Source: JAGWRA01 sp035534615
GTDB taxonomy: Bacteria; Acidobacteriota; Vicinamibacteria; Vicinamibacterales; CAVVIG01
Assembly: GCA_035534615.1 (NCBI GenBank)
Contig: DATLRO010000127.1
Coordinates: 1 to 43,669, forward strand
Direction: 5' to 3'
Length of the DNA stretch: 43,669 nt
Part shown: positions 15,948 to 24,900 of the stretch, piece after piece
How the letters are laid out: each line of letters starts with the position of its first letter
Position numbering within the stretch: the first letter of the stretch is position 1
Notes under the pieces: model-generated
The model's input: the letters and a program-made list of their open reading frames with translations, nothing else
Databases searched by the model: none
Told to the model about the DNA's origin: nothing
Made by a program: the position numbers and the translations under genes

Positions 15948-18149
15948 ATGAACAAACTCATCTTTATCACCGTCCTCGCGGCCGCGGTCGCGACATCCGC
16001 TCCCCGGCAGGCGCAGGCGGGCCAGCAGGCCGGCGCGTCAGAGGTCGCGCGATGGGAGCGGGAGGCCGCGAACGTCACCATCGTCCGCGACGACTGGGGC
16101 ATCGCGCACGTCTACGGCAAGACGGACGCCGACGCCGTCTTCGGCATGGAGTACGCGCAGGCCGAAGACGACTTCAATCGCGTCGAGACGAACTACATCA
16201 ACGCGATGGGACGCCTGTCGGAGGCCGAGGGCGAGTCGCAGATCTGGCGGGACCTGCGCATGAAGCTGTTCATCGATCCGGCCGTGATGAAGGCCAAGTA
16301 CGCGGCGAGTCCGGCCTGGCTCAAGCAGCTGATGAACGCCTTCGCCGACGGCCTGAACTTCTATCTCTACAAGCACCCGGCGGTGCACCCGCGGGTGATC
16401 ACGCACTTCGAGCCGTGGATGGCGCTGGCCTTCACCGAGGGGAGCATCGGCGGCGACATCGAATCGGGCGTGAACCTCGATCAGCTCGCGGCGTTCTACG
16501 GCGGCGTCCCGCCGCCGCCCGCACGCGCGCGTGGCGACGGACCGCCGCCCGAGCCGACGGGCTCGAACGGCATCGCGATCGCCCCGGCGATCACGCTCGA
16601 TCACCACGCCCTGCTGTGGATCAATCCGCACACGTCGTTCTACTTCCGGTCGGAGCTGCAGATGGCCAGCGACCAGGGGCTCGACGCCTACGGCGCCGTC
16701 ACCTGGGGCCAGTTCTTCATCTACCAGGGATTCAACCGGACCGCGGGCTGGATGCACACGTCGAGCGGCGTGGACAACATCGACGAGTTCCTCGAGACGG
16801 TGACCAAACAGGACGGGCGGTACTACTACAAGTACGGGGACAAGGAACTGCCGGTGAAGGTCCGCACGATCACCGTGCCGTACAGGACCGCCACCGGCAT
16901 GGCGCACCGGACGTTCACGGCGTACTACACGCAGCACGGGCCGATCATCGGGAAGATCGGCGACAAGTGGGTGAGCATCAGCCTGATGCAGCGGCCGGTC
17001 CGGGCGCTGATCCAGGATTTCACGCGCACCAAGGCGAAGGACTACGCCGCGTTCCGCCGGATCATGCACCTGCACACGAACTCGTCCAACAACACGATCT
17101 TCGCGGACGCCGAGGGCAACATCGCGTATTTCCACTCCAACTACATCCCCCGGCGCGACCCGGCGTTCGACTGGACCAAGCCGGTGGACGGCAGCAATCC
17201 CGCCACGGCGTACCACGGCCTGCTGACCATCGACGAGACGCCTCACCTGCTGAATCCGCCGAACGGCTGGCTCTACAACTCGAACAACTGGCCGTGGTCG
17301 GCGGCCGGTCCGTACAGCCCGAAGCGGCAGGACTTCCCGAAGTACGTGGAGCGGGGCACCGAGGAGAGCCCGCGCGGCTACCACGCGCTGCGGATCCTGC
17401 CGGGCCACACGCACTGGACGATGAGCTCGCTCACCGCGGCCGCGTTCGACAGCTACCTGCCGGCGTTCTCGACGCTGATTCCGCCGCTCCTCAGGGCGTA
17501 CGACGGCATCCCGGCCTCCAATCCGCTCAAGGCGAAGCTGGCCCGGCAGATCGTCGTGCTGCGCCGGTGGAATTTCCGGTGGGGGATCGACTCGGTGGCG
17601 ACGTCGCTCGCGGTGTTCTGGGGAACGGACATCTATCACCGCGTGGGTCCCGACGCCCGGGCGGCCGGCATGTCCCCCGAGGACTACGTCGAGAAGCGGG
17701 CCACACCCGCCGAGCTGCTGCAGTCGCTGGCGGCAGCCTCGGACAGGCTGGCCGCCGATTTCGGGACCTGGCAGACGCCGTGGGGCGACATCAACCGGTT
17801 CCAGCGGCTCAACGACGACATCGAGCCGAACTTCGACGATGCGAAGCCGAGCATCCCGGTCCCCTTCACCTCGTCGTTGTGGGGCTCGCTGGCGTCGTTC
17901 GGCGCGCGCGCCTATCCGAACACGAAGAAGTGGTACGGCACGAGCGGGAACAGCTTCGTGGCGGTGGTCGAGTTCGGTCCCCGCGTGCGGGCGCGGGCCG
18001 TCACCGCCGGCGGCGAGAGCGGCCACCCGGGCTCGCCGCACTTCGACGATGAGGCCGAGCGGTACGCCACCGGCAACCTGCGGGTCGTGTACTTCTACCG
18101 CTCGCAGCTCGAGGGCCACACCGAGCGGACCTACCATCCGGGCAGCTGA
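15948..18149 (+). CDS. Penicillin acylase family (S45) Ntn-hydrolase, secreted (733 aa)
   Basis: A signal peptide (1-24, cut after AQA) directs it to the periplasm. An alpha-chain region runs to about 205. Then GSN places the autocatalytic nucleophile Ser206, the first residue of the mature beta-chain in this family (Pfam PF01804). A Pro-rich loop just before Ser206 fits the excised spacer. Relatives remove acyl chains from penicillins, homoserine lactones, aculeacin and, in PvdQ, the pyoverdine precursor. The pocket cannot be read for chain length. The gene has its own strong promoter and lies about 2.1 kb from the peptide exporter, in the opposite orientation. A tailoring role there is only a hypothesis. 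Confidence 0.9.
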   Translation: MNKLIFITVLAAAVATSAPRQAQAGQQAGASEVARWEREAANVTIVRDDWGIAHVYGKTDADAVFGMEYAQAEDDFNRVETNYINAMGRLSEAEGESQIWRDLRMKLFIDPAVMKAKYAASPAWLKQLMNAFADGLNFYLYKHPAVHPRVITHFEPWMALAFTEGSIGGDIESGVNLDQLAAFYGGVPPPPARARGDGPPPEPTGSNGIAIAPAITLDHHALLWINPHTSFYFRSELQMASDQGLDAYGAVTWGQFFIYQGFNRTAGWMHTSSGVDNIDEFLETVTKQDGRYYYKYGDKELPVKVRTITVPYRTATGMAHRTFTAYYTQHGPIIGKIGDKWVSISLMQRPVRALIQDFTRTKAKDYAAFRRIMHLHTNSSNNTIFADAEGNIAYFHSNYIPRRDPAFDWTKPVDGSNPATAYHGLLTIDETPHLLNPPNGWLYNSNNWPWSAAGPYSPKRQDFPKYVERGTEESPRGYHALRILPGHTHWTMSSLTAAAFDSYLPAFSTLIPPLLRAYDGIPASNPLKAKLARQIVVLRRWNFRWGIDSVATSLAVFWGTDIYHRVGPDARAAGMSPEDYVEKRATPAELLQSLAAASDRLAADFGTWQTPWGDINRFQRLNDDIEPNFDDAKPSIPVPFTSSLWGSLASFGARAYPNTKKWYGTSGNSFVAVVEFGPRVRARAVTAGGESGHPGSPHFDDEAERYATGNLRVVYFYRSQLEGHTERTYHPGS

Positions 18150-18168
18150 CGGGGACCGCCGCCCGGCG

Positions 18169-19167
18169 TCACGCGTGGGTCGTGGCGCTCATCTCCTTGA
18201 GCCGCGCCAGGCCGGCTTTGATGGCGGCCTTCTGCGCGTCGGTGACATCCAGGAACGGCGGCCGCTGGTACGTCTGCGGCGTCCCCATCTGCAGGCTCAG
18301 GGCGTACTTCATCGGACCGTACCCGTAGATCCCGCCCGGCCGCAGGATCTCCACCGCCTGCCGGAACGCAGCCAGCGCGTCGCGGTCGTCCCGGCCGGCG
18401 CGCTTCGCCGCGAAGACCCGCGCAATCTGCCCGGGGAACAGATTGCCTTCCATCAGCATGGCGCCCATGTCGCGGTCGAGGGCGTTCTCCAGGTTGTTCA
18501 CGGTTCCGGTCCTGATGTTGAGATGCGGGAACTCGTCGGCGAAGGTCTCGTATTCCTCCGGAATGCCGTTCGAGTCCTTGATGCCCGCGAGGTTCGGATA
18601 GTGCGCCAGACTGCGCAGCAGCTGGATGCTGATCGGCACGCCGCTCGTGCCGGGAATGTGGTAGAGGTTGATCGGGATCTTCACCGCGTCGAAGATCATC
18701 GAGTAGTAGCGGGCGATCCCCTCGGTGGGCGGCGCCTTGTAGTAGAACGGCGGAACGATCAGCAGGCCGTTCGCGCCGTGGTCCGCGGCGTGCCGCGACA
18801 GCTCGAGGGTCTCCGGGAAGTCGGGCGTCCCGGTCTGCACGATCATGTCCAGGCCGTTGGCGTGCTTCAGCGCGACTTCGGCGATCGTCCGGCGCTCCGC
18901 GACCGAAAACGACGGGAACTCCCCCGTCGTCCCGAGCACGAGGACGCCGTCGGCCCCCTGCTCCTTGAACCACGCCATCATGTCCCGGTAGACCGCGCCG
19001 TCGAACGCCAGGTTCCTGTCGCAGGGGGTGCACGCCGCCACCCAGAACTTCACCTTGGACAGATCGCCGGAAGCGCTTCCTGCGGCCGCGTCGAGTCCGC
19101 GGGGCACGGCCGCCGCCATTGCCGCGGCCCCCATCGCACCCAGAAAGGTTCGTCGCGGAATCTCCAT
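18169..19167 (-). CDS. DHDPS/NAL-family aldolase-like protein with Tat signal (332 aa)
   Basis: A twin-arginine signal opens the protein (RRTFLGA from residue 5, hydrophobic to about 21). The rest is a DapA-family TIM barrel: GTTGE at 79-83 for the keto-acid carboxylate, Y169 in LYHIPG and the Schiff-base K197 in GIKDS. The catalytic residues are thus intact. Cytosolic DapA makes dihydrodipicolinate, but an exported copy cannot serve lysine synthesis there, so it more likely acts on a sugar acid or hydroxyproline-type keto acid outside the membrane. The ATG at 19167 has GGAGGGAGAAGG right before it. It converges on the acylase gene with a 19-base gap. Confidence 0.88.
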   Translation of the reverse strand: MEIPRRTFLGAMGAAAMAAAVPRGLDAAAGSASGDLSKVKFWVAACTPCDRNLAFDGAVYRDMMAWFKEQGADGVLVLGTTGEFPSFSVAERRTIAEVALKHANGLDMIVQTGTPDFPETLELSRHAADHGANGLLIVPPFYYKAPPTEGIARYYSMIFDAVKIPINLYHIPGTSGVPISIQLLRSLAHYPNLAGIKDSNGIPEEYETFADEFPHLNIRTGTVNNLENALDRDMGAMLMEGNLFPGQIARVFAAKRAGRDDRDALAAFRQAVEILRPGGIYGYGPMKYALSLQMGTPQTYQRPPFLDVTDAQKAAIKAGLARLKEMSATTHA

Positions 19168-19187
19168 CCTTCTCCCTCCGGGCCGCG

Positions 19188-19193
19188 ATTGTA
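19188..19193 (-). promoter_or_regulatory. Candidate -10 box for the DHDPS-like gene
   Basis: The minus strand reads TACAAT (5 of 6). Transcription would begin near 19181, giving a very short leader that still includes the GGAGGGAGAAGG ribosome site. The -35 is not recognisable. Confidence 0.35.
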
Positions 19194-19252
19194 GCAGGAA
19201 CCTGGTCGGGCGCCTTCCGCGAACGTGCGGCAGGGGTGGCCAGGCGGGACGC

Positions 19253-20014
19253 TCACCGGAGCCCGACGACGAGCACCAGCGCCGTCATGGCGGTGGCCGC
19301 GACCAGGCTCCACCCGATCGCGCGGAGGTGGCGCGGCGACGGCGCGGCGAGCGCCAGCACCAGGCCGGCGCCGCACACGGGAAGCGCGCCCCATGGCCCC
19401 GCGGCGGCCGCGATGCCGGCGCGGGCGAGCAGGGCGAGCGCCGCCACGCCGCCCGCCGCCATCAGCGCGGCGACGGCGCGGGTGCCGGCGCCCGCGAGAC
19501 GCCGCGCGCAGAGAATCACCGCGCGCACGCTGACGGTCGCCACGACGAACGAAAGGGCGAAGACCAGCGTGCAGGTGAGCGCCGCCGGCCGGGACGCGCC
19601 GGCTGCCAGCGCGATCGGCAGCGCCAGGGACGACAGGGTGAGGGCCGACAGGATCTCACCGCTCGTGGTACGCTCGCGGCGGCGGACGATCCAGGCACCG
19701 AGCAGGGCGGCGCACACCAGCGGCACGAGGAGCGCGAGACGCGCCGGCGGCGGGGCCAGTCTCACGCCGGCCGCCCCAAGGAGCGCGGCGGCGCCGGCCA
19801 GCGCCGCGAACCAGCGGCGGCCCGCGGCGCCCCGCTCGCGGGCGGCGCGCGGGCCCCGCTGGCCGAGCAGCACCAGCAGCGCCTCGTGCGACAGGAAGGC
19901 GGCCACGGCGGCGGCCGCGAGCGCGAATGCCGCCGCGCCTGGTCTCGCGATGAGCAGCGCCGTCACGAGTGGAAACAGGAGCTGGCCGTAGGCGCCGTGT
20001 TCTCTGGGCAGCAT
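19253..20014 (-). CDS. YwiC-like family integral membrane protein (253 aa)
   Basis: The N-terminal PREHGAYGQLLFPL block is the hallmark of the YwiC-like family (Pfam PF14256). About seven or eight Ala/Leu/Val-rich membrane segments follow, with short Arg-rich loops. The family function is unknown; in Bacillus, ywiC lies near nitrate-respiration genes. The ATG at 20014 places the motif at the N-terminus as in other members; a longer open frame upstream (to 20101) reads as non-protein. There is no good ribosome site. It lies downstream of the ABC exporter on the same strand, 264 bases away, and is probably a separate unit. Confidence 0.8.
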   Translation of the reverse strand: MLPREHGAYGQLLFPLVTALLIARPGAAAFALAAAAVAAFLSHEALLVLLGQRGPRAARERGAAGRRWFAALAGAAALLGAAGVRLAPPPARLALLVPLVCAALLGAWIVRRRERTTSGEILSALTLSSLALPIALAAGASRPAALTCTLVFALSFVVATVSVRAVILCARRLAGAGTRAVAALMAAGGVAALALLARAGIAAAAGPWGALPVCGAGLVLALAAPSPRHLRAIGWSLVAATAMTALVLVVGLR

Positions 20015-20278
20015 GACGTCCGGCAGGCTTCGGCATTCCGTCCGGCGGAACCGCCCGCCCGCTCGATCGGAAGCGTATCGACCTCCCGGCTGCGAACGCA
20101 AGAAAACGTTTGGCGCTCGCCTGGGGCAGGGATCGGGGCGAGGCCGGAGAGCACCTGACGGTGCCCGGTGGTCCGGTGATTGGCGGGCTCGGCGACGCGC
20201 CCTGGCCGTCGTCGCTGTTCGCGACGCCGCTCCGTATGCGCCGCAGCCCGGGCCTGCAGCGCCCGGCCGCCGCGCCGT

Positions 20279-21910
20279 TCAGGCCCGCCGGGCGTCCACG
20301 ACCGTTCCCATGTCCAGTGTGATGACCTGGTCGGCCGCATCGAAGTACTGCGCGTCGTGCGTGGCCGCGATGATCGTCCGCCCTTCGGCCCGGAGCGACG
20401 GCAGAATCGACCGGTAGAAGAACTCCCGGAACGTCGGGTCCTGCTCGGCCGCCCACTCGTCGAAGACGAGGATCGGCCGGTCCTCGAGCACGCCCACGGC
20501 CAGCGCCAGCCGCTTGCGCTGCCCGCTCGACAGCTCGAGGGTGCTGAACCGCCCGTTCTCGAAGCGGACCTTCTTCAGCAGCTGCATCCGTTCGAGCTCG
20601 GCGGTGACCCGCGCCGGATCGACATCGTCCATGCCGTAGAGACGATCGAAGAGGTGGTAGTCGGAGAACACGGCGGTGAAGTGGCTCCGGTACCACTGGG
20701 CGGTCTCCGGCGCGAAGGGGACCGACCCGATCAGCATGGTGCCCTGCTGCGGCGCGTACAGGCCGGTGAGCACCTTGAGGAGCGTCGACTTGCCGCTGCC
20801 GTTCCCGCCGACGAGGAACACGATGGTTCCCGGGTCGACCGTGAACGAGATCGGCCCGATCGAGAACCGTCCCTCGTCGCCGTGCGCCTCGTAGGCGAAC
20901 CCGATGCGGCTGAGCACCAGCGGCGCCGGCGGCGTCGGCTGCTGGCTCGTGGCGAGACGGTCCGGCGTCTCGGCGCGCGCGAGGGCGGTCTGCAGGTCGA
21001 CGACGTTCTTGGCCGCGACGTTGGCGCGCGAGAACACCGGGATCGCGCCCACCAGGCTCGACAGCGGCCCGATGATGAACAGCATCGTGGCGGTCGCCTG
21101 CGTGACGATGGTCGGAAACGTGGGACTGATGGCCGGCAGCAGGAAGACGACCCCGCCGATCATGAGATAGAAGGCGACCTGCGCATAGGCGTTCTGCGAC
21201 GCGAAGCTCCGTTCCGACGAGACCCGCACGGCCGTCAGGTCGGAGGAAATCCGGCGCAGCCGCGTCACGATCTCCTCTCCCCGCCGCGCGTGCAGCCGCG
21301 CCTCCTTGAAGCCGTCGATCAGGTGCGTGAGGCAGTCGAAGAACTCGTTCTGGATGTCCGTCGCCGCCTCGAGCTGGCGGGTCGACTCGCCGCGCTTCAC
21401 GAGATAGACGCGGACGCCGGCGTAGCTCAGCACCACCGTCAGCACGAAGGCCGTGAGCGACAGCCGCTCCAGGTAGATCGCGCTGAAGAGGACCATCAGT
21501 GCGGATTGCAGGGCCAGCGTGACCGTCGCCGCCGCCTGCGAGATGATGGTCGTTTCGCGGCTGACGCAGTCGAAGATCTCGGCGCGGCCGATCCGCTCCA
21601 GGCTCTCGAGCTTCGCCCGGGCGATGTGCTCGGAAATGTCCGTCCGGACGCGATCGAGCGTCCGCTCGACCTCGGTGGACGACTTCGTCATGACCTGGAA
21701 CTGCGTCAGCAGGTACACGCTGACCACGAGGGCGAACAGCGCGAGATACCGGGTGCTCGCCTCGCTGGCCGCGGCGTTCACGATCGCGAGCACGAGCGCG
21801 TTTCCCAGGCCCGACACGACGCTGAGGGCGACGAACTCGCCGTTGAATCTGGCTTCTCCCCGGGCGAGGAGCGCCACGAGCGGATAGCGGTCGCGCAGAC
21901 GTCTTGTCAC
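20279..21910 (-). CDS. Cyclic peptide export ABC transporter, PvdE/SyrD type (543 aa)
   Basis: One chain carries both a six-helix membrane domain (about 25-290) and an ATPase domain (about 325-543), the plan and length of the PvdE/SyrD family (TIGR01194). Walker A GGNGSGKST is near 366-374, the signature LSSGQRKR near 460 and Walker B ILVFDEWAAEQDP near 480, followed by the H-loop ATHD. In pyoverdine producers PvdE moves the acylated precursor to the periplasm; SyrD exports syringomycin. The start is GTG at 21910, 37 bases after NRPS-1, so it is surely in that operon. It is the cluster's own exporter. Confidence 0.93.
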   Translation of the reverse strand: MTRRLRDRYPLVALLARGEARFNGEFVALSVVSGLGNALVLAIVNAAASEASTRYLALFALVVSVYLLTQFQVMTKSSTEVERTLDRVRTDISEHIARAKLESLERIGRAEIFDCVSRETTIISQAAATVTLALQSALMVLFSAIYLERLSLTAFVLTVVLSYAGVRVYLVKRGESTRQLEAATDIQNEFFDCLTHLIDGFKEARLHARRGEEIVTRLRRISSDLTAVRVSSERSFASQNAYAQVAFYLMIGGVVFLLPAISPTFPTIVTQATATMLFIIGPLSSLVGAIPVFSRANVAAKNVVDLQTALARAETPDRLATSQQPTPPAPLVLSRIGFAYEAHGDEGRFSIGPISFTVDPGTIVFLVGGNGSGKSTLLKVLTGLYAPQQGTMLIGSVPFAPETAQWYRSHFTAVFSDYHLFDRLYGMDDVDPARVTAELERMQLLKKVRFENGRFSTLELSSGQRKRLALAVGVLEDRPILVFDEWAAEQDPTFREFFYRSILPSLRAEGRTIIAATHDAQYFDAADQVITLDMGTVVDARRA

Positions 21911-21947
21911 GGCCTGTCCATTCTAATTCGCCTTTCGCCGGCGACGG

Positions 21948-24900
21948 TCAGGCCCCGGGCCGGTCCGTGCGGCGCCCGATCCGCCCCCGCGCCATGGCTC
22001 GCGGGCCTCCTCCGGGGATCGAAGGCTCCGGCGCCAGGCCGTCCAGATGGCCGGCGAGGTCGCGGAGCACGGGATATTCGAACAGCACGGTCAGCGACAC
22101 CGTCCGGCCGAGCGCCTCCCGGATGCCCTGGATCACCCGGATGGCGGAAACCGAATGGCCGCCCAGCGCGAAGAAATCATCGTGCGCGCCGACCCGCTCG
22201 ACGTTGAGCGCCTCCGTCCACAGCCCCGCCAGCGTGCGCTCCACCGGCGTCTCCGGCGCCACGAAGTCGACCGACGCGCGGAGCCCGCGCTCGCCGGCCG
22301 CGGGCAGCGCCTTCACATCGATCTTGCCGTTCGGCGTCAGCGGCCACCGATCGAGCCGCACGAAGTGCGCGGGGACCATGTGGCCGGGCAGCCGCCGCTC
22401 CAGATGCGCCCGGATCGATTCGACCGACAGCCCCTCGTCGCGCGACACGAGATAGCCCGCGAGCGTCGCGCCGTCCGGCGCCTCCCGCACCACGACGAGC
22501 GCATCCGACACGGCCGGATGGGCGCGGAGCTGCGCCTCGATCTCCCCGAGCTCGATCCGGAAGCCGCGGATCTTGCACTGCCGGTCGTTCCGCCCCAGAT
22601 ACTCGAGCGTGCCGTCCTCGCGCCGGCGGCCGGTGTCGCCCGTCCGGTACATCCGCCCGCCCGGCTCTGCCCCCAGGGGATCTGGCAGAAAGCGCGCCGC
22701 CGTGCGCGCGGGATCCGCCAGGTAGCCCCGCGCCACGCCGGCCCCGGCCACGTACAGTTCGCCGGGGATGCCGGCCGGCACCCGGTTCATTGCCTCGTCC
22801 AGCACGTACACCTGAAGGTCGCCGAGCGGGACGCCGATCGGCGAGCTGCCGGCCGCGGCGGCCTCTTCCGGCCGCATCTCGCGCTGCGTCGTGTGGACGG
22901 TCGTCTCGGTGATGCCGTACATGTTGACGACCCGCGCCGTCCGGGCAGCATCGAGTGTCCACCAGGTGTCGAGCATCCGGGGCCGCAGCGCCTCTCCGCC
23001 GAAGACGATCCACCGGAGGCCCGGCGCCAGGTCGGGACGGCGGGCCAGCGCGTCGCTCAGACCGCGAAACGCCGTCGGCGTCTGGTTGAGCACGGTCACC
23101 CGCTCGCGGACCAGCAGGTCGACGAGCCGATCGGGCGAGCGACTCGTCTCGTGATCGACCACCACGAGACACCCGCCGTGAACCAGGGCGCCCCAGATCT
23201 CCCAGACGGAGAAATCGAAGGCCAGCGAATGGCACAGCGCCCAGACGTCGTCGGCACCGAAATGAAAGACCGCCTCGGTCGCGCTGAACAGCCGGGCCAG
23301 GTTCGCGTGGGTCACCGCGACCCCCTTCGGCTCGCCCGTCGACCCGGAGGTGTAGATGACGTACGCGAGGTTCTGCGGATCCACGCGCGCGGCGGGACGC
23401 GGCGCGCGCCGCGCCGCGGGGGGCGGCTCGTTTCCGTCGAGACGCACGAGACGGACGCGTCCGGCCTCAGGCACCGGGGGCGGGCCTCCGCCGTACAGCA
23501 GCACGCCGGCGCCGCTCCGTTCGATCAGCCGTGCGGTCCGCTCCGCGGGATCGTGAGGATCGAGCGGCAGGTACGCGCCGCCGGCCTTGAGGATGCCGAG
23601 GAGGCCGACGATCGCCGCCTCGCTCCGCGGCGCGAGGAGCGCGACCAGCGTCTCGGGGCCGACGCCGGACTCCCGGGCCAGCCGGGCGGCCAGGCGATCG
23701 GCCCGCGCATCGAGCTCCGCGTACGTCAGGCGGCGTCCCTGACCGACCACGGCCACCGCGTGCGGCCGGCGCATGGCGTGCGCCTCGAAGCGCTGGATCA
23801 GCGTCTCCCGGGCCGGACGGGCGCCGGCCGCGGCGCCTCGCAGGCGTCGGGAGCCGGCGTCCGCACCGGGCCCATCGATCGGCAGCTCGGAGACGGCCCG
23901 ATGCGGCGTGCGCCCGGCCGACGCCAGCAGCGCCTGCAGATGGCCGACCATCCTCGCCGCCGTCGCCGGCTCGAACCACGAGGTGTTGTACTCGAGGACG
24001 CCGTCGAGCCCCTGCGCCGTCTCGGCGAACTCGAAGGTCAGCCCGAACTTGGCCAGACCGGTTTCGACCGGCCACTCGCGCACGGTCGCCCCGTCCAGAT
24101 CGAGCGCCGGCGCCTCGTGATTCTGCATGACCACCACGACGTCGAAGAGCGGCGATCGGCTGGTGTCGCGCGGCAGCTGCAGTTCGTCCACCAGGTGATC
24201 GAAGGGCCACGCCTGATGTTCCAGCGCGGACGTCACCCGGCGCGTCACCGCGTCGAGCAGATCCGCGAAGCTCATCGCCGGCTGCAGCGCCAGCCGGACC
24301 GGCAGCAGGTTCACATAGAAACCGATCTGCGCCTCGAGCCCCGGGGCGTCGCGGCCGGCCACCGGCATGCCGAGCACCATCTCGCGCTGGCTGGTGTAGC
24401 GGTACAACAGCAGCTGCACGGCGGACGTCAGCGCCATGAACAGGCTGCTGTCGTGCGACCGCGCGAGCGCCCGGATCCCGTCCGCCACGTCCGTGTCGAT
24501 GCGGAAACGCAGGTGGCGCCCTTCCTGGGGCCGGACGCGCGGCGGCGGGAAATCGAGCGGCAGCCTCAGGGGCTCGACCGGATCGGCGAACGTCTCCAGC
24601 CAGTAGCGCCGGTGCGCCGCCCACCCGCCCGACTCGAGCTGCCCGCGCTGCCAGGCGGCGTACTCCTTGTACTGGAGCGGCAGCGGCGGCAGCGACCAGC
24701 TGCGGCCTGCCCGCCGCGCGGCGTAGCACGCCAGGATCTCCCGCACCATCACACCGATCGACCATCCGTCGCTGATGATGTGGTGCTGGCAGAAGAGGAG
24801 GATCGATCTCGCCGGCCCGATCGTCACCACCGCCACTCGAAGCAGGAGGTCCCGGGCCAGATCGAACGGCTGCTGGAAGAACGCGGCCGCATCGGTCTCG

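Noticed and set aside
16038..18137. Minus-strand open frame of 699 codons opposite the acylase gene
   Set aside because: Arg/Val-rich shadow; the plus-strand S45 acylase is unmistakable.
20151..20164. GCACC-TGAC-GGTGC hairpin after the exporter gene as a terminator
   Set aside because: Five-pair stem without a T-run and 115 bases past the stop; not convincing.
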